The translations under genes and the position numbers were made by a program. A stretch of DNA of 64,000 bases from contig DBIA01000021.1 of assembly GCA_002296525.1 (NCBI GenBank), positions 186,001-250,000 on the forward strand, in the 5' to 3' direction. Below are positions 24,393 through 32,838 of the stretch, piece after piece. Position 1 is the stretch's first letter. Every line of letters starts with the position of its first letter. Source of the DNA: Candidatus Neomicrothrix sp. UBA814 (GTDB lineage Bacteria > Actinomycetota > Acidimicrobiia > Acidimicrobiales > Poriferisodalaceae). The notes below the pieces were generated by a model, which was given only the letters and a program-made list of their open reading frames with translations, searched no databases and was not told the DNA's origin.

Positions 24393-24913
24393 TGCAGTTC
24401 CAGCAGAGCCTTCCAGTCCGATGCATATCTGCCCTCTACGGCTTCACGTGACATCTGAAGCGTCTCAACTGGCACAGCTGCCACCAAACGCCGAAGATCT
24501 GCATAATGATGTGACTCAGATACACCTTCGAATCTCCGTAAACGCTCCTCTATCAGCTGCGGGTCGGCATCCTCATCCAAAAAGCCCCAGATCCGGTAGG
24601 CAATTTCCAAATCATGCACTACCGGCGCTCGCCCGTAAATAGAGGCTCGTTTCATCGCTATTTGCACACAGCCACTTTCGACGTCCTCGAGATGTTCAGT
24701 TTCATCGATGCAAAGTTGATCTCGAAAGGCACGTCTTAAGCGCAAGGCAAATCCCTGATCAGGCCCCTGGTGTCCCATGAAGCCGCCGCTGGGTTGTTCG
24801 GATGACAAGTCCCCGGGCCGCGCGTTCTTCCAGGACAAAGGAACAACATCAGGCGAGCTGTAGACAGGCGCGTCACCAGTCGGTGACTGCGGTACGTGTC
24901 TAGGAGCGCCCAT
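24389..24913 (-). CDS. conserved actinobacterial hypothetical protein
   Basis: A 174-residue soluble protein. Its Pro-rich N-terminus (MGAPRHVPQSP) leads to GPDQGFALRLRRAFRDQL and then MKRASIYGRAPVVHDLEIAYRIWGFLDED, a strongly patterned helical segment I associate with a family found widely in actinobacteria and without assigned function. No catalytic motif, signal peptide or membrane span is seen. It starts 6 bp upstream-adjacent to the cimA stop and overlaps the next gene by 4 bp (ATGA), so it probably shares its message with the MDMPI-fold pair and perhaps cimA. Confidence 0.72.
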   Translation of the reverse strand: MGAPRHVPQSPTGDAPVYSSPDVVPLSWKNARPGDLSSEQPSGGFMGHQGPDQGFALRLRRAFRDQLCIDETEHLEDVESGCVQIAMKRASIYGRAPVVHDLEIAYRIWGFLDEDADPQLIEERLRRFEGVSESHHYADLRRLVAAVPVETLQMSREAVEGRYASDWKALLELQ

Positions 24914-24919
24914 GAACCA

Positions 24920-26566
24920 TCAGTCTAGAGAACTAGCCGTGCCCGCGCGGTGCCTGTGGAGGGCATAAATCAGTGAGTCGCGGAGAGCAAGCCATGAGGC
25001 CTCAATAATATTTTCCGAGACACCTATTGTGGTCCAGGTGGATTGCGCATCACTGCTATCTACTAAAACTCGTGTCACGGCACCGGTTCCTCGGTCAGTA
25101 TCGAGAACTCGAACCTTGTAATCAGTTAAGTGGACACCGCTTAGTTCGGGATAGATGTCAAGAACTGCATTGCGAAACGCGTTGTCCAGCGCGTTGACCG
25201 GGCCGTCGCCTTCCCCAACGGTAATCAAGCGCTCTCCACCCACGATTATGCGAAGCGTTGCTTCTGTATCGAACCGACGATCTTGGCCTCGCTCGACCAG
25301 TACCCGAAAAGATTCGACATCGAAGTAATCGAAGTTCTCGCCGGCTGCGCGGCGCATCATGAGCTCTAGGGAAGCGTCAGCTACTTCAAAGTGATAGCCC
25401 TCATGCTCTAATCGTTTCATTTCTTCGACTACTTCGACCATTTGCTGATCTTCAAGCTCTATTCCGAGTTGTTCAGCCTTTAATTCAACCGAAGCTCTAC
25501 CTGACAAGTCACCTAGTAGAAAGCGGGTCGAGTTACCGACCGCCCCGGGGTCTACATGTTCGTAACTGTCTGGGCGGCGAGCGATCGCACTCGTATGCAA
25601 ACCCGCCTTATGGGCGAAAGCCGAAGTTCCGACATAGGGCTGTTGATGTTGAGGGGGCATGTTCATCAATTCAGCAACGTGGTGGGATACAGCCGTCAGT
25701 CGCTCAATGTGCCCTGCCGGCAAAGTCTCGATGCCCATCTTGAGTGTCAAATTCGGCACCAAAACCGTATTGTCGCAATTGCCAGTTCGTTCGCCGTAGC
25801 CATTAATTGTTCCTTGCACGTGGGTAGCACCCGCAACAACTCCAGCAACGGCATTGGCAACTGCGCACCCGGTGTCATTTTGGGTGTGCATTCCAATCTG
25901 AACACCTTCAAAGTGTCGAACGACGTCACTCACTATCATTTCGACTTCGTGTGGCAGGGAACCTCCGTTTGTGTCGCACAGGACCAGACAATCGGCCCCC
26001 TGAACCGCAGCTGCTTCAAGGACTCTCAACGCAAACTCAGGGTTACGTTTGTAACCATCAAAGAAGTGTTCAGCATCAAAGAAAACGCGTAGGCCCTCAG
26101 ATTTCAAAAACTGCACTGAGTCGCCAACCATTGCGACTCCTTCATCAAGCGGTTGACGCAAAGCTTCCGTCACGTGATAGTCCCAAGATTTTCCAACAAT
26201 GCACACTGTTGAAGTCTTGGCTTCGACAAGGGAAGACAGTGTTTGATCTTCGTCGACTCGACCCTTCGGTCGGCGAGTCGACCCAAAAGCGACAAGTTGG
26301 GAATGTTCTAACTGAAGTTCAGTCGCGGCACGTCGGAAGAATTCTTCATCTTTGGGGTTTGACCCGGGCCATCCGCCTTCAATCCAATGGACTCCCAGAA
26401 GGTCAAGTTGTCGAGCCACTTTCAGTTTGTCGTCTGATGAAACCGAGATGCCCTCGAACTGAACGCCGTCTCGCAATGTGGTGTCGAATATCTCAACCAT
26501 TTCGGGCCAAGAAGCGTCTCGGACACCCTGTCGGTCGAGGGCAGGGCTGCCGATTTCTTCACTCAT
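24920..26566 (-). CDS. cimA: (R)-citramalate synthase
   Basis: A 548-residue DRE-TIM metallolyase condensing pyruvate and acetyl-CoA to citramalate, the entry to a threonine-independent isoleucine pathway. FDTTLRDGVQFEGISVSSDDK is the catalytic HXGXTR-equivalent N-terminal site, CDTNGGSLPHEVE and GMHTQNDTGCAVANAVAG supply metal ligands, and FAHKAGLHTSAI is the lid. The C-terminal third is a regulatory LeuA-dimer domain. The combination and length fit the CimA group rather than isopropylmalate synthase. It overlaps leuB by 4 bp and lies under an Ile-codon leader, which supports the assignment. Confidence 0.92.
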   Translation of the reverse strand: MSEEIGSPALDRQGVRDASWPEMVEIFDTTLRDGVQFEGISVSSDDKLKVARQLDLLGVHWIEGGWPGSNPKDEEFFRRAATELQLEHSQLVAFGSTRRPKGRVDEDQTLSSLVEAKTSTVCIVGKSWDYHVTEALRQPLDEGVAMVGDSVQFLKSEGLRVFFDAEHFFDGYKRNPEFALRVLEAAAVQGADCLVLCDTNGGSLPHEVEMIVSDVVRHFEGVQIGMHTQNDTGCAVANAVAGVVAGATHVQGTINGYGERTGNCDNTVLVPNLTLKMGIETLPAGHIERLTAVSHHVAELMNMPPQHQQPYVGTSAFAHKAGLHTSAIARRPDSYEHVDPGAVGNSTRFLLGDLSGRASVELKAEQLGIELEDQQMVEVVEEMKRLEHEGYHFEVADASLELMMRRAAGENFDYFDVESFRVLVERGQDRRFDTEATLRIIVGGERLITVGEGDGPVNALDNAFRNAVLDIYPELSGVHLTDYKVRVLDTDRGTGAVTRVLVDSSDAQSTWTTIGVSENIIEASWLALRDSLIYALHRHRAGTASSLD

Positions 26567-27552
26567 GAAGCCCCCTGTGAAATATTGGCGAGAATGGCCG
26601 ACGATATTTCTGCAGTGGTGCCACTACTAGGAACGTCATCGCAAGCATTACGAACAATTCCTGCGATTTCCGATTCGCCTAAGAAATCAAGCATCATGGC
26701 GCCAGACAGCACCGCAGCTGTGGGGTTAGCGAGTCCCTGACCTGCGATATCTGGAGCAGAGCCATGAACCGGTTCAAACAGAGAAGGAGCTGTTCGTTCA
26801 GGGTTGAGATTTGCCGACGATGCTAAGCCGATGCCTCCTGCCACAGCGCCGCCGAGATCAGTCAAAATATCCCCAAATAGGTTGTCAGTAACAACGACGT
26901 CGTACCGGGTGGGGTCTTCGACGAAGTAGATGCAGGCAGCATCGACATGGTTATAGGCAGTTTCAATGTCGGGGTATTCACCAGACACCTCTTGAAATGT
27001 CCGTTCCCAAAGATCCCCTGAGAATGTCAAGACATTCGTCTTATGAACCAATGTGAGGTGTTTACGTTCTCGGCTACGAGCCAGCTCAAAGCCGTATCGA
27101 ATGCAACGCTCCGCCCCTTTTCGAGTATTTACCGATCCTTGAGTGGCGATTTCGTCGGGGGTACCTTTCCTGAGGAAACCGCCTTCACCCGCATACGTGC
27201 CTTCGGTATTTTCGCGAATGACCACAAATTCGTGGCCGTTGGGCAAGGCAAAAGGTCTTAAGTTGACATACAAGTCCAGTTCAAATCGGGCCTTCAATAG
27301 CAAACCTCGTTCAATGACCCCCGGTGGGACCTCCGGTGTGCCAACTGCACCAAGCAAAATCGCGTCATATCCGCGTAATTCTTCGAGGGTCTCGTCTGGA
27401 AGGACCACGCCATCCTCAAGGTAACGGAATCCTCCTAACCGAAAGTCAGTGGTCTCGAGGTCGGCACCTGCGGCTCTCATCACCTCGAGGGCTACCGAGG
27501 TAACTTCTGGTCCGATGCCATCTCCGCCGATAACTGCAATTTTGTGTGGCAT
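26563..27552 (-). CDS. leuB: 3-isopropylmalate dehydrogenase
   Basis: A 329-residue NAD-dependent beta-decarboxylating dehydrogenase. IAVIGGDGIGPEV begins the nucleotide fold, RENTEGTYAGEGG and VHKTNVL are the substrate and catalytic-Lys regions, and VVTDNLFGDILTDLGGAVAG carries the metal-binding Asp residues, with EPVHGSAPDIAGQG for NAD. It serves leucine synthesis and, with CimA and LeuCD, isoleucine synthesis through citraconate/methylmalate. It is the first structural gene of leuB-cimA; GAGGAG stands before the ATG, and a leader-peptide attenuator lies upstream. Confidence 0.94.
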   Translation of the reverse strand: MPHKIAVIGGDGIGPEVTSVALEVMRAAGADLETTDFRLGGFRYLEDGVVLPDETLEELRGYDAILLGAVGTPEVPPGVIERGLLLKARFELDLYVNLRPFALPNGHEFVVIRENTEGTYAGEGGFLRKGTPDEIATQGSVNTRKGAERCIRYGFELARSRERKHLTLVHKTNVLTFSGDLWERTFQEVSGEYPDIETAYNHVDAACIYFVEDPTRYDVVVTDNLFGDILTDLGGAVAGGIGLASSANLNPERTAPSLFEPVHGSAPDIAGQGLANPTAAVLSGAMMLDFLGESEIAGIVRNACDDVPSSGTTAEISSAILANISQGAS

Positions 27553-27614
27553 TTAGGTTCTCCTCGTTTAAGCAATCGATAGTGACCCACCTGAGTTAGG
27601 GGCCCCATAAACAC

Positions 27615-27641
27615 AACAACCGCCCCCAAGGGACGGTCGTT
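27615..27641 (-). terminator. attenuator terminator hairpin of leuB-cimA leader
   Basis: On the minus strand AACGACCGTCCC pairs with GGGGCGGTTGTT (12 bp with G-U pairs), followed by a T-rich stretch (TTGTGTTTATG). It stands 60-90 nt upstream of leuB and after the leader peptide, as expected for the conditional terminator of an attenuator. Confidence 0.6.
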
Positions 27642-27643
27642 AG

Positions 27644-27666
27644 GCGCACACGGTGAACGTGTGCGC
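27644..27666 (-). promoter_or_regulatory. pause/control hairpin overlapping the leader peptide stop
   Basis: GCGCACAC, a 7-nt loop and GTGTGCGC form an 8-bp perfect stem that begins at the last base of the leader peptide stop codon. A ribosome completing the peptide would occlude it; a ribosome stalled on the upstream Ile codons would leave it free to fold. How it competes with the next stem is inferred from position. Confidence 0.55.
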
Positions 27667-27710
27667 TAAGAAATAATGATGGCGGTCAGGTCTGCCTTCA
27701 CGCCTTCCAT
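27666..27710 (-). CDS. isoleucine-codon leader peptide of leuB-cimA (attenuation)
   Basis: A 14-codon open frame encodes MEGVKADLTAIIIS and stops at TAG inside the base of a hairpin. Three consecutive Ile codons (ATC ATT ATT) immediately before the end are the mark of a ribosome-stalling control peptide, and the downstream genes include cimA, the isoleucine-specific entry step. Translation may instead begin at the in-frame GTG at 27701 (11 codons); a TTGACG/TAACAA promoter would start transcription close to it, giving a leaderless peptide gene. Too short for statistical support, but the context is coherent. Confidence 0.6.
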   Translation of the reverse strand: MEGVKADLTAIIIS

Positions 27711-27737
27711 TGTTAACAACTTCAGGCGATACGTCAA
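27710..27737 (-). promoter_or_regulatory. candidate sigma70-type promoter of leuB-cimA
   Basis: TTGACG (27732-27737) and TAACAA (27710-27715) on the minus strand are separated by 16 nt, placing transcription start near 27701-27703, just at the alternative GTG of the leader peptide. Confidence 0.45.
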
Positions 27738-27797
27738 CCTCGATGAGAAATCAGTGCCGTAGTTCATTGCTTAGCCGGATTCGATACGCTCTGGGGA

Positions 27798-28265
27798 ATG
27801 GCTGAAATGCAACATCTATCACCTGAAGCGCACGCCCGGCTTGCTGCCGAACTCAAAGACTTAACTACGCGCGGTCGTATAGATATCGCTGACAAGATTG
27901 AACAAGCCAGGCTCTTGGGCGACCTATCTGAAAACGGCGACTACCACGCAGCCAAAGAAGAGCAGGGCAAGATGGAAGGTCGAATTCTTCATCTAACCTC
28001 AGTCCTAGAAAACTGTGAGGTGGTCGAGCAAACCTCAGATGGGTCGGTAACTCCAGGAGTTATCGTTGAAATTCGATTCCAAGGCGATGATGTCACTGAA
28101 AAGTATCTTTTCGGCTCAATAGAAGAGCGACGTGAGGACCTCGAAATAATTTCTCCCGGCTCCCCGATGGGTCAGGCTCTCGAAGGTGGAGTCGTAGGCG
28201 ACGTGGTTGAATATGAAGCAGGCGCAGGCACTCTCTCCGTCGAAATCGTTTCAATAGAGGCTTGA
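27798..28265 (+). CDS. greA: transcription elongation factor GreA
   Basis: A 155-residue Gre factor that enters the RNA polymerase secondary channel and stimulates transcript cleavage in backtracked complexes. The N-terminal coiled coil includes LGDLSENGDYHAAKEEQG, whose acidic tip residues act in cleavage, followed by MEGRILHLTSVLENCEVV. The C-terminal FKBP-like domain runs through ISPGSPMGQALEGGVVGDVVEYE. Length and motifs are normal. It begins a plus-strand group with a hydrolase 9 bp downstream and leuCD. Confidence 0.95.
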   Translation: MAEMQHLSPEAHARLAAELKDLTTRGRIDIADKIEQARLLGDLSENGDYHAAKEEQGKMEGRILHLTSVLENCEVVEQTSDGSVTPGVIVEIRFQGDDVTEKYLFGSIEERREDLEIISPGSPMGQALEGGVVGDVVEYEAGAGTLSVEIVSIEA

Positions 28266-28274
28266 AGGGTTTAG

Positions 28275-29189
28275 ATGACCGGCGACGCCGCAATTGCTCC
28301 CAGAGAGGCCTCACAGAAAGATGATCATCAGAACCGTCTGGTGTTGCCTAGGGGACGCCACTACGACCTACCTGGCAGGGGGCGAACTTTCGCACGCCTG
28401 GTCGACGCTCCTCCCGGTGCGCCGACGATTCTTTTGCTCCACGGATGGACGGCTACTGCCGATTTGAACTGGTACAGCAGCTACTCAGCACTTGAAGGCA
28501 AATACGGACTAGTTGCTCTTGACCATCGAGGCCACGGCAGAGGCATCCGCTCCAAGACCCCATTTCGACTTACCGACTGCGCCGATGATGCCGTGGCTCT
28601 TTTGGATGAGTTGGGTATCGAAAAAGTGATAGCTGTCGGCTACTCGATGGGAGGGCCGATAGCCCAATTAATTTGGAGACGTCATCCCGGTCGTGTCATG
28701 GGGTTAGTGCTTTGCGCTACAGCAGCATCCTTTAGTACAACGAAACAGGACCACGTGCGTTTCGCGGCGATAGGTACTTTGGCCCAGGCTGCAAGGGTTA
28801 TACCAAGGGCCCTGCGCCAACTTATTGGCAGTCAACTACTTACAGGAAAGTCAGGCAAAGATCTACGTCAATGGGCGGTCGGAGAGTTACGTCGTCACGA
28901 CCCGTTAAAACTGATTCAGGCTGGGCACCGAATCGGGCTGTTCGATAGCCGCCGCTGGCTTCGTACAATTGACATTCCTGTATCAGCCGTTGTCACAACC
29001 GAGGACGAAGTGGTTTCTGTCTCGCGGCAACGGGAAATGTTAGAAGTCATTCCCGGAGCAACTAGTTTTGAAATCGTTGGAAGTCACACAGTTTGCGTTG
29101 GACAGCCAGAAGCTTTTCGTAAGTCACTTCTATCTGCGATTTCTGATGTTGTTGGCAGGTCTCACTGGACCCCAGCGGCAATCGACTGA
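28275..29189 (+). CDS. alpha/beta hydrolase
   Basis: A 304-residue alpha/beta hydrolase. LLLHGWTATADLNWYSS gives the oxyanion-hole HG motif, AVGYSMGGPIAQLIW the nucleophile elbow with Ser in GYSMG, a late acid near VVTTEDEVVSVSRQ, and VGSHTVCVGQPEAF the terminal His. The N-terminal 35 residues are polar with no signal peptide. Substrates of such enzymes (esters, lactones, amides, haloalkanes) cannot be told from sequence. It is placed between greA (9 bp) and leuC (52 bp) on the same strand. Confidence 0.88.
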   Translation: MTGDAAIAPREASQKDDHQNRLVLPRGRHYDLPGRGRTFARLVDAPPGAPTILLLHGWTATADLNWYSSYSALEGKYGLVALDHRGHGRGIRSKTPFRLTDCADDAVALLDELGIEKVIAVGYSMGGPIAQLIWRRHPGRVMGLVLCATAASFSTTKQDHVRFAAIGTLAQAARVIPRALRQLIGSQLLTGKSGKDLRQWAVGELRRHDPLKLIQAGHRIGLFDSRRWLRTIDIPVSAVVTTEDEVVSVSRQREMLEVIPGATSFEIVGSHTVCVGQPEAFRKSLLSAISDVVGRSHWTPAAID

Positions 29190-29241
29190 CACAGTGGTGA
29201 ACTATCTCAGTATCCCAATAGCACGAAACTAAAGGATTTAG

Positions 29242-30645
29242 ATGGCTGGTAAAACTCTCAGCGACAAAGTATGGGAACGCCACATAGTGAGGAGTGGTGA
29301 TGGTCTTCCTGACCTGTTGTACATAGACCTTCACCTCATTCATGAGGTGACGTCTCCTCAGGCTTTTGATGGTTTACGAATGAATGGTCGCACCGTTCGG
29401 AGACCAGATCTAACAGTGGCAACCGAAGACCATAATGTTCCCACCGAAGATATTCATCTGCCGATTGCTGATGAAATCAGCAAAAAACAGGTGGAAGTTC
29501 TTAGGTCGAACTGCCAAGAGTTCGGGATCAGGTTGTACCCGATGGGCGACCCTGGCCAGGGAATTGTTCACGTCATAGGGCCCGAGAAGGGTCTCACGCT
29601 GCCAGGTATGACAGTCGTCTGCGGAGATAGCCACACATCTACCCATGGAGCTTTCGGGGCTTTAGCTTTTGGGATTGGCACTTCAGAGGTGGAACACGTG
29701 TTAGCTAGCCAAACTCTTCCTCAGACTCGACCAGGAACAATGGCCATAAACGTGAACGGTGAGGCTCCTGCGGGGGTTACTGCAAAAGACATCGTGCTGG
29801 CAATTATCGGTCGTATTGGCACTGGCGGTGGTATTGGTCACATCATCGAATATCGCGGCAGTGCTATTGAGGCTCTCTCTATGGAGGGCAGAATGACTGT
29901 CTGCAACATGTCGATTGAGGCTGGTGCTAAAGCGGGTCTCATTGCTCCTGACGAAGTCACTTTCGCTTATCTAAAGGGCCGATCTCATGCCCCTCAGGGA
30001 GCGGACTGGGAAGCAGCCGTAAAGGAGTGGAACTCGTTGGTGACGGATGAAGATGCGGTATTCGATAAGTCCGTGGATATTGACGCGGCATCTCTTGAAC
30101 CGCATGTCACTTGGGGAACCAACCCGGCGCATGTCATTCCGATTAGCGCGCCAATACCGGGACCTGATGCGTATAGCGATCCGGTTGAGGCTGCTACCGC
30201 CGAACGAGCTCTGGAGTACATGGGTTTGACTGCAGGATCCAAGCTGAGCGATGTCGCTGTGGATACTGTCTTCATTGGCTCCTGCACGAATTCTCGCATT
30301 GAGGACTTGCGTCTCGCCTCTGAGGTTGCTCGAGGACGGACTGTGAAAGAGGGCGTTCGCACATTGGTAGTGCCAGGTTCTTTTGAAGTGAAGGCACAGG
30401 CGGAAGCAGAAGGGCTCGATCAAATCTTTAAGGAAGCGGGCTTTGACTGGAGAGAGCCTGGGTGCTCTATGTGTCTGGCCATGAACCCAGACAAGCTTCA
30501 GCCGGGGGAACGTTCGGCATCAACGTCGAATAGAAATTTTGAGGGTCGACAGGGTCGAGGAGGACGGACTCACCTGGTTTCACCTGCGGTTGCCGCCGCA
30601 AGCGCTATTGCGGGCACGTTCGTGACTCCGGATGATTTGGACTGA
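29242..30645 (+). CDS. leuC: 3-isopropylmalate dehydratase large subunit
   Basis: The large subunit (467 residues) of the [4Fe-4S] isomerase converting 2- to 3-isopropylmalate and, with CimA products, citramalate to erythro-methylmalate. Cluster ligands are visible in SCTNSRIEDLR and GCSMCLAMNPDKL. VVCGDSHTSTHGAFGALAFG and GTSEVEHVLASQTL are the aconitase-family signatures. The ATG follows AAAGGA by 7 nt. It is 11 bp from leuD and clearly forms an operon with it; no attenuator leader like that of leuB fits in the 52-bp gap before it. Confidence 0.96.
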   Translation: MAGKTLSDKVWERHIVRSGDGLPDLLYIDLHLIHEVTSPQAFDGLRMNGRTVRRPDLTVATEDHNVPTEDIHLPIADEISKKQVEVLRSNCQEFGIRLYPMGDPGQGIVHVIGPEKGLTLPGMTVVCGDSHTSTHGAFGALAFGIGTSEVEHVLASQTLPQTRPGTMAINVNGEAPAGVTAKDIVLAIIGRIGTGGGIGHIIEYRGSAIEALSMEGRMTVCNMSIEAGAKAGLIAPDEVTFAYLKGRSHAPQGADWEAAVKEWNSLVTDEDAVFDKSVDIDAASLEPHVTWGTNPAHVIPISAPIPGPDAYSDPVEAATAERALEYMGLTAGSKLSDVAVDTVFIGSCTNSRIEDLRLASEVARGRTVKEGVRTLVVPGSFEVKAQAEAEGLDQIFKEAGFDWREPGCSMCLAMNPDKLQPGERSASTSNRNFEGRQGRGGRTHLVSPAVAAASAIAGTFVTPDDLD

Positions 30646-30656
30646 AAGGAAAACTG

Positions 30657-31250
30657 ATGCAAGCAGTTCGAGTACATGAGGGGAACGCCGTGCCTCTTGA
30701 TCGCAGCGATGTCGACACGGATCAGATCATTCCGAGCGACTGGCTAAAGCGCGTCGAGCGCACGGGATTCGGAAAGGGCTTATTTTCAGAGTGGCGTGAC
30801 GAACGAGATTTTATTCTGAACGACGAAAATTATGCCGGAGCCTCCATTTTGGTGGCAGGGTCGAACTTCGGCACGGGTTCCTCAAGAGAGCACGCTGTGT
30901 GGGCATTGATGGATTACGGATTTATGGCCGTTATTTCGCCACGTTTTGGTGACATTTTTCGGAATAACGCAACGAAGAACGGTCTCATTCCCTGCCAAAT
31001 CAGCGAAGAGGGGGCTTCTAAGCTGAGGGAAGCTCTTCACGCTGATCCTGATTTGTCTGTAACCGTTGATGTTGAACGACTAAAGGTCTTAGTGCCCTCT
31101 ATAGGGCTCGACGAAGATTTTCCAATGGATGATGCAACGAGGGAACGCTTCCTTGAGGGTCTAGACGACATTGGCATAACCCTTAGAAGCCAGGGATCAA
31201 TTGAGAGCTATGAGTCGAATCGGGCAGCCTGGTTTCCGGATACCAACTAG
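30657..31250 (+). CDS. leuD: 3-isopropylmalate dehydratase small subunit
   Basis: The 197-residue swivel subunit completing LeuCD. DRSDVDTDQIIPSDWLKRV is the family N-terminus, and GSNFGTGSSREHAVWALMDYG the substrate-contacting loop with the SSREHA motif. ISPRFGDIFRNNATKNGL closes the fold. AAGGA stands 7 nt before the ATG. It converges on serA with 18 bp between stops. Confidence 0.96.
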   Translation: MQAVRVHEGNAVPLDRSDVDTDQIIPSDWLKRVERTGFGKGLFSEWRDERDFILNDENYAGASILVAGSNFGTGSSREHAVWALMDYGFMAVISPRFGDIFRNNATKNGLIPCQISEEGASKLREALHADPDLSVTVDVERLKVLVPSIGLDEDFPMDDATRERFLEGLDDIGITLRSQGSIESYESNRAAWFPDTN

Positions 31251-31268
31251 CCAATATCAGCTAGCTAA

Positions 31269-32837
31269 TTATCCAAGCTCGATCAAAGAAGCTGACTGAA
31301 TTCCGGCTTCAGATTTCAAGGTTTCGAGAATCTCTTCCGCTATTGGCTGATCGGACGCCAATGCCATTAACGCATGGTCTCCGGCCCCGTCGCGGCCTAA
31401 CCCCATGAAAGAGATATTGACCTCTGCTTTACCCAACAGAGTTCCCACGATGCCGATCATGCCCGGTCGGTCGTCATTTCTAATTACCAATATGTGGCTT
31501 GAAAGGGGAACCTCGACTGAATGGTCATCAATCATAACTATTCGTGGTTCATTACCCGAGCGAACAAGAGTCCCCGCTACTGCATGGTCGCCAGAACGCA
31601 CTTCGATCAAATTTCTGAAGTCTCCGGAATCTTGAGATCTGAACTCGCGTATTTGAACCCCGAGGCGTTCAGCTTGTTCAAAAGCATTGACGAATGTGAT
31701 CGGACTGTCGGAGTCCTTGTTTAGGACCCCGCGAAGTACAGCCAGCGCAACAATTTTAGTGTCGTAGCCACCAATCTCTCCCGTGACCTTAACCTCGATC
31801 TCATCAGGCAGTTCAGAGATCAGCCCACTGAAGAAGGCGCCAAGACGTTCAGCAATTCCTAAATATGGGCGGAGCGCGTCAGAGGCTTCTTCGGCCGCAA
31901 TGTTGACTGCAAAAGGAACGAAGTCGCCGTCTAGAGCCAGCGCTACCTGCTCTGCGATGGTGACCCCTGCTCGATCTTGCGCCTCATTAGTGCTCGCGCC
32001 CAGATGAGGAGTCACCACTACGTCTTTGCGCGCGAACAGCGGCGAATCCAGCGTGGGTTCCGCATCAAATACATCTAAGGCCGCTCCACCGAGATGACCG
32101 CTCTCCAGAGCCATCAATAAGTCATCTTCTACGACTACCCCGCCGCGGGCTGCGTTCACCAAGCGGGCTCCTGGCTTGAATTTCATAAACCTTGCAGAAT
32201 CGAAAAGGCCAACAGTCTCGGGGGTTCTGGGTAGGTGGACCGTGACGAAATCAGACTGACCGAGCAGGTCATCGAGCTCAAACATTTCGACGTTGACTGC
32301 CCGAGCTGACTCGGAACTAACGAAAGGGTCAAATGCGAGAATTCGGACGTCAAAACCTTTAAGCCGCTGAGCCACCAGCCTCCCGACTCTACCCAAGCCA
32401 ACAATTCCGACTGTCTTGTTTAACAATTCAGCGCCGGTCCAAAGGCTTCGTTCCCAACGACCTTGGATCAGGGCACTATGTGCTTGGGCCACATTGCGTG
32501 CTAGCGCGAGGAGCAACGCAACCGAATGTTCGGCCGCCGACACAACATTGGATTCGGGCGCATTACAAACCAAAATTCCTCTAGATGTAGCTGTTGCTAT
32601 ATCGACATTGTCAAGCCCAACTCCGGCACGTCCGATGACTTGTAGTCGATTAGCTTCGTCCAATAGTCGCTTGTCAACCTGCGTGGCAGATCGCACGATA
32701 AGCGCGTCGGCCTCAGCAATTTCCGCCGAGAGGTCATCCGGAGACAGATCTAACGAAATCTGCACATCGTGACCCTTCGAACGTAAAAGTTCGATTCCTG
32801 GTTGGGCTAGCTGTTCGGTGATCAGGACCCGAGCCAT
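31269..32837 (-). CDS. serA: D-3-phosphoglycerate dehydrogenase (long form)
   Basis: A 522-residue SerA catalysing the first step of serine synthesis. The NAD-binding motif is VGIVGLGRVGRLVAQRL. RSATQVDKRLLDEA and NVVSAAEHSVALLLAL belong to the substrate domain, and PHLGAST carries the catalytic His. The extra intervening domain (about 310-445) and C-terminal ACT domain (SSHILVIRNDDRPGMIGIVG) make it the serine-inhibited long actinobacterial type. The ATG at 32837 is preferred; another lies 9 bp upstream. It abuts the aminotransferase gene, so the two are co-transcribed. Confidence 0.95.
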   Translation of the reverse strand: MARVLITEQLAQPGIELLRSKGHDVQISLDLSPDDLSAEIAEADALIVRSATQVDKRLLDEANRLQVIGRAGVGLDNVDIATATSRGILVCNAPESNVVSAAEHSVALLLALARNVAQAHSALIQGRWERSLWTGAELLNKTVGIVGLGRVGRLVAQRLKGFDVRILAFDPFVSSESARAVNVEMFELDDLLGQSDFVTVHLPRTPETVGLFDSARFMKFKPGARLVNAARGGVVVEDDLLMALESGHLGGAALDVFDAEPTLDSPLFARKDVVVTPHLGASTNEAQDRAGVTIAEQVALALDGDFVPFAVNIAAEEASDALRPYLGIAERLGAFFSGLISELPDEIEVKVTGEIGGYDTKIVALAVLRGVLNKDSDSPITFVNAFEQAERLGVQIREFRSQDSGDFRNLIEVRSGDHAVAGTLVRSGNEPRIVMIDDHSVEVPLSSHILVIRNDDRPGMIGIVGTLLGKAEVNISFMGLGRDGAGDHALMALASDQPIAEEILETLKSEAGIQSASLIELG

Positions 32838-32838
32838 T

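Noticed and set aside
25556..26092. Open frame of 178 codons antisense to cimA
   Set aside because: No recognisable motif or ribosome site; fully explained by the opposite-strand gene.
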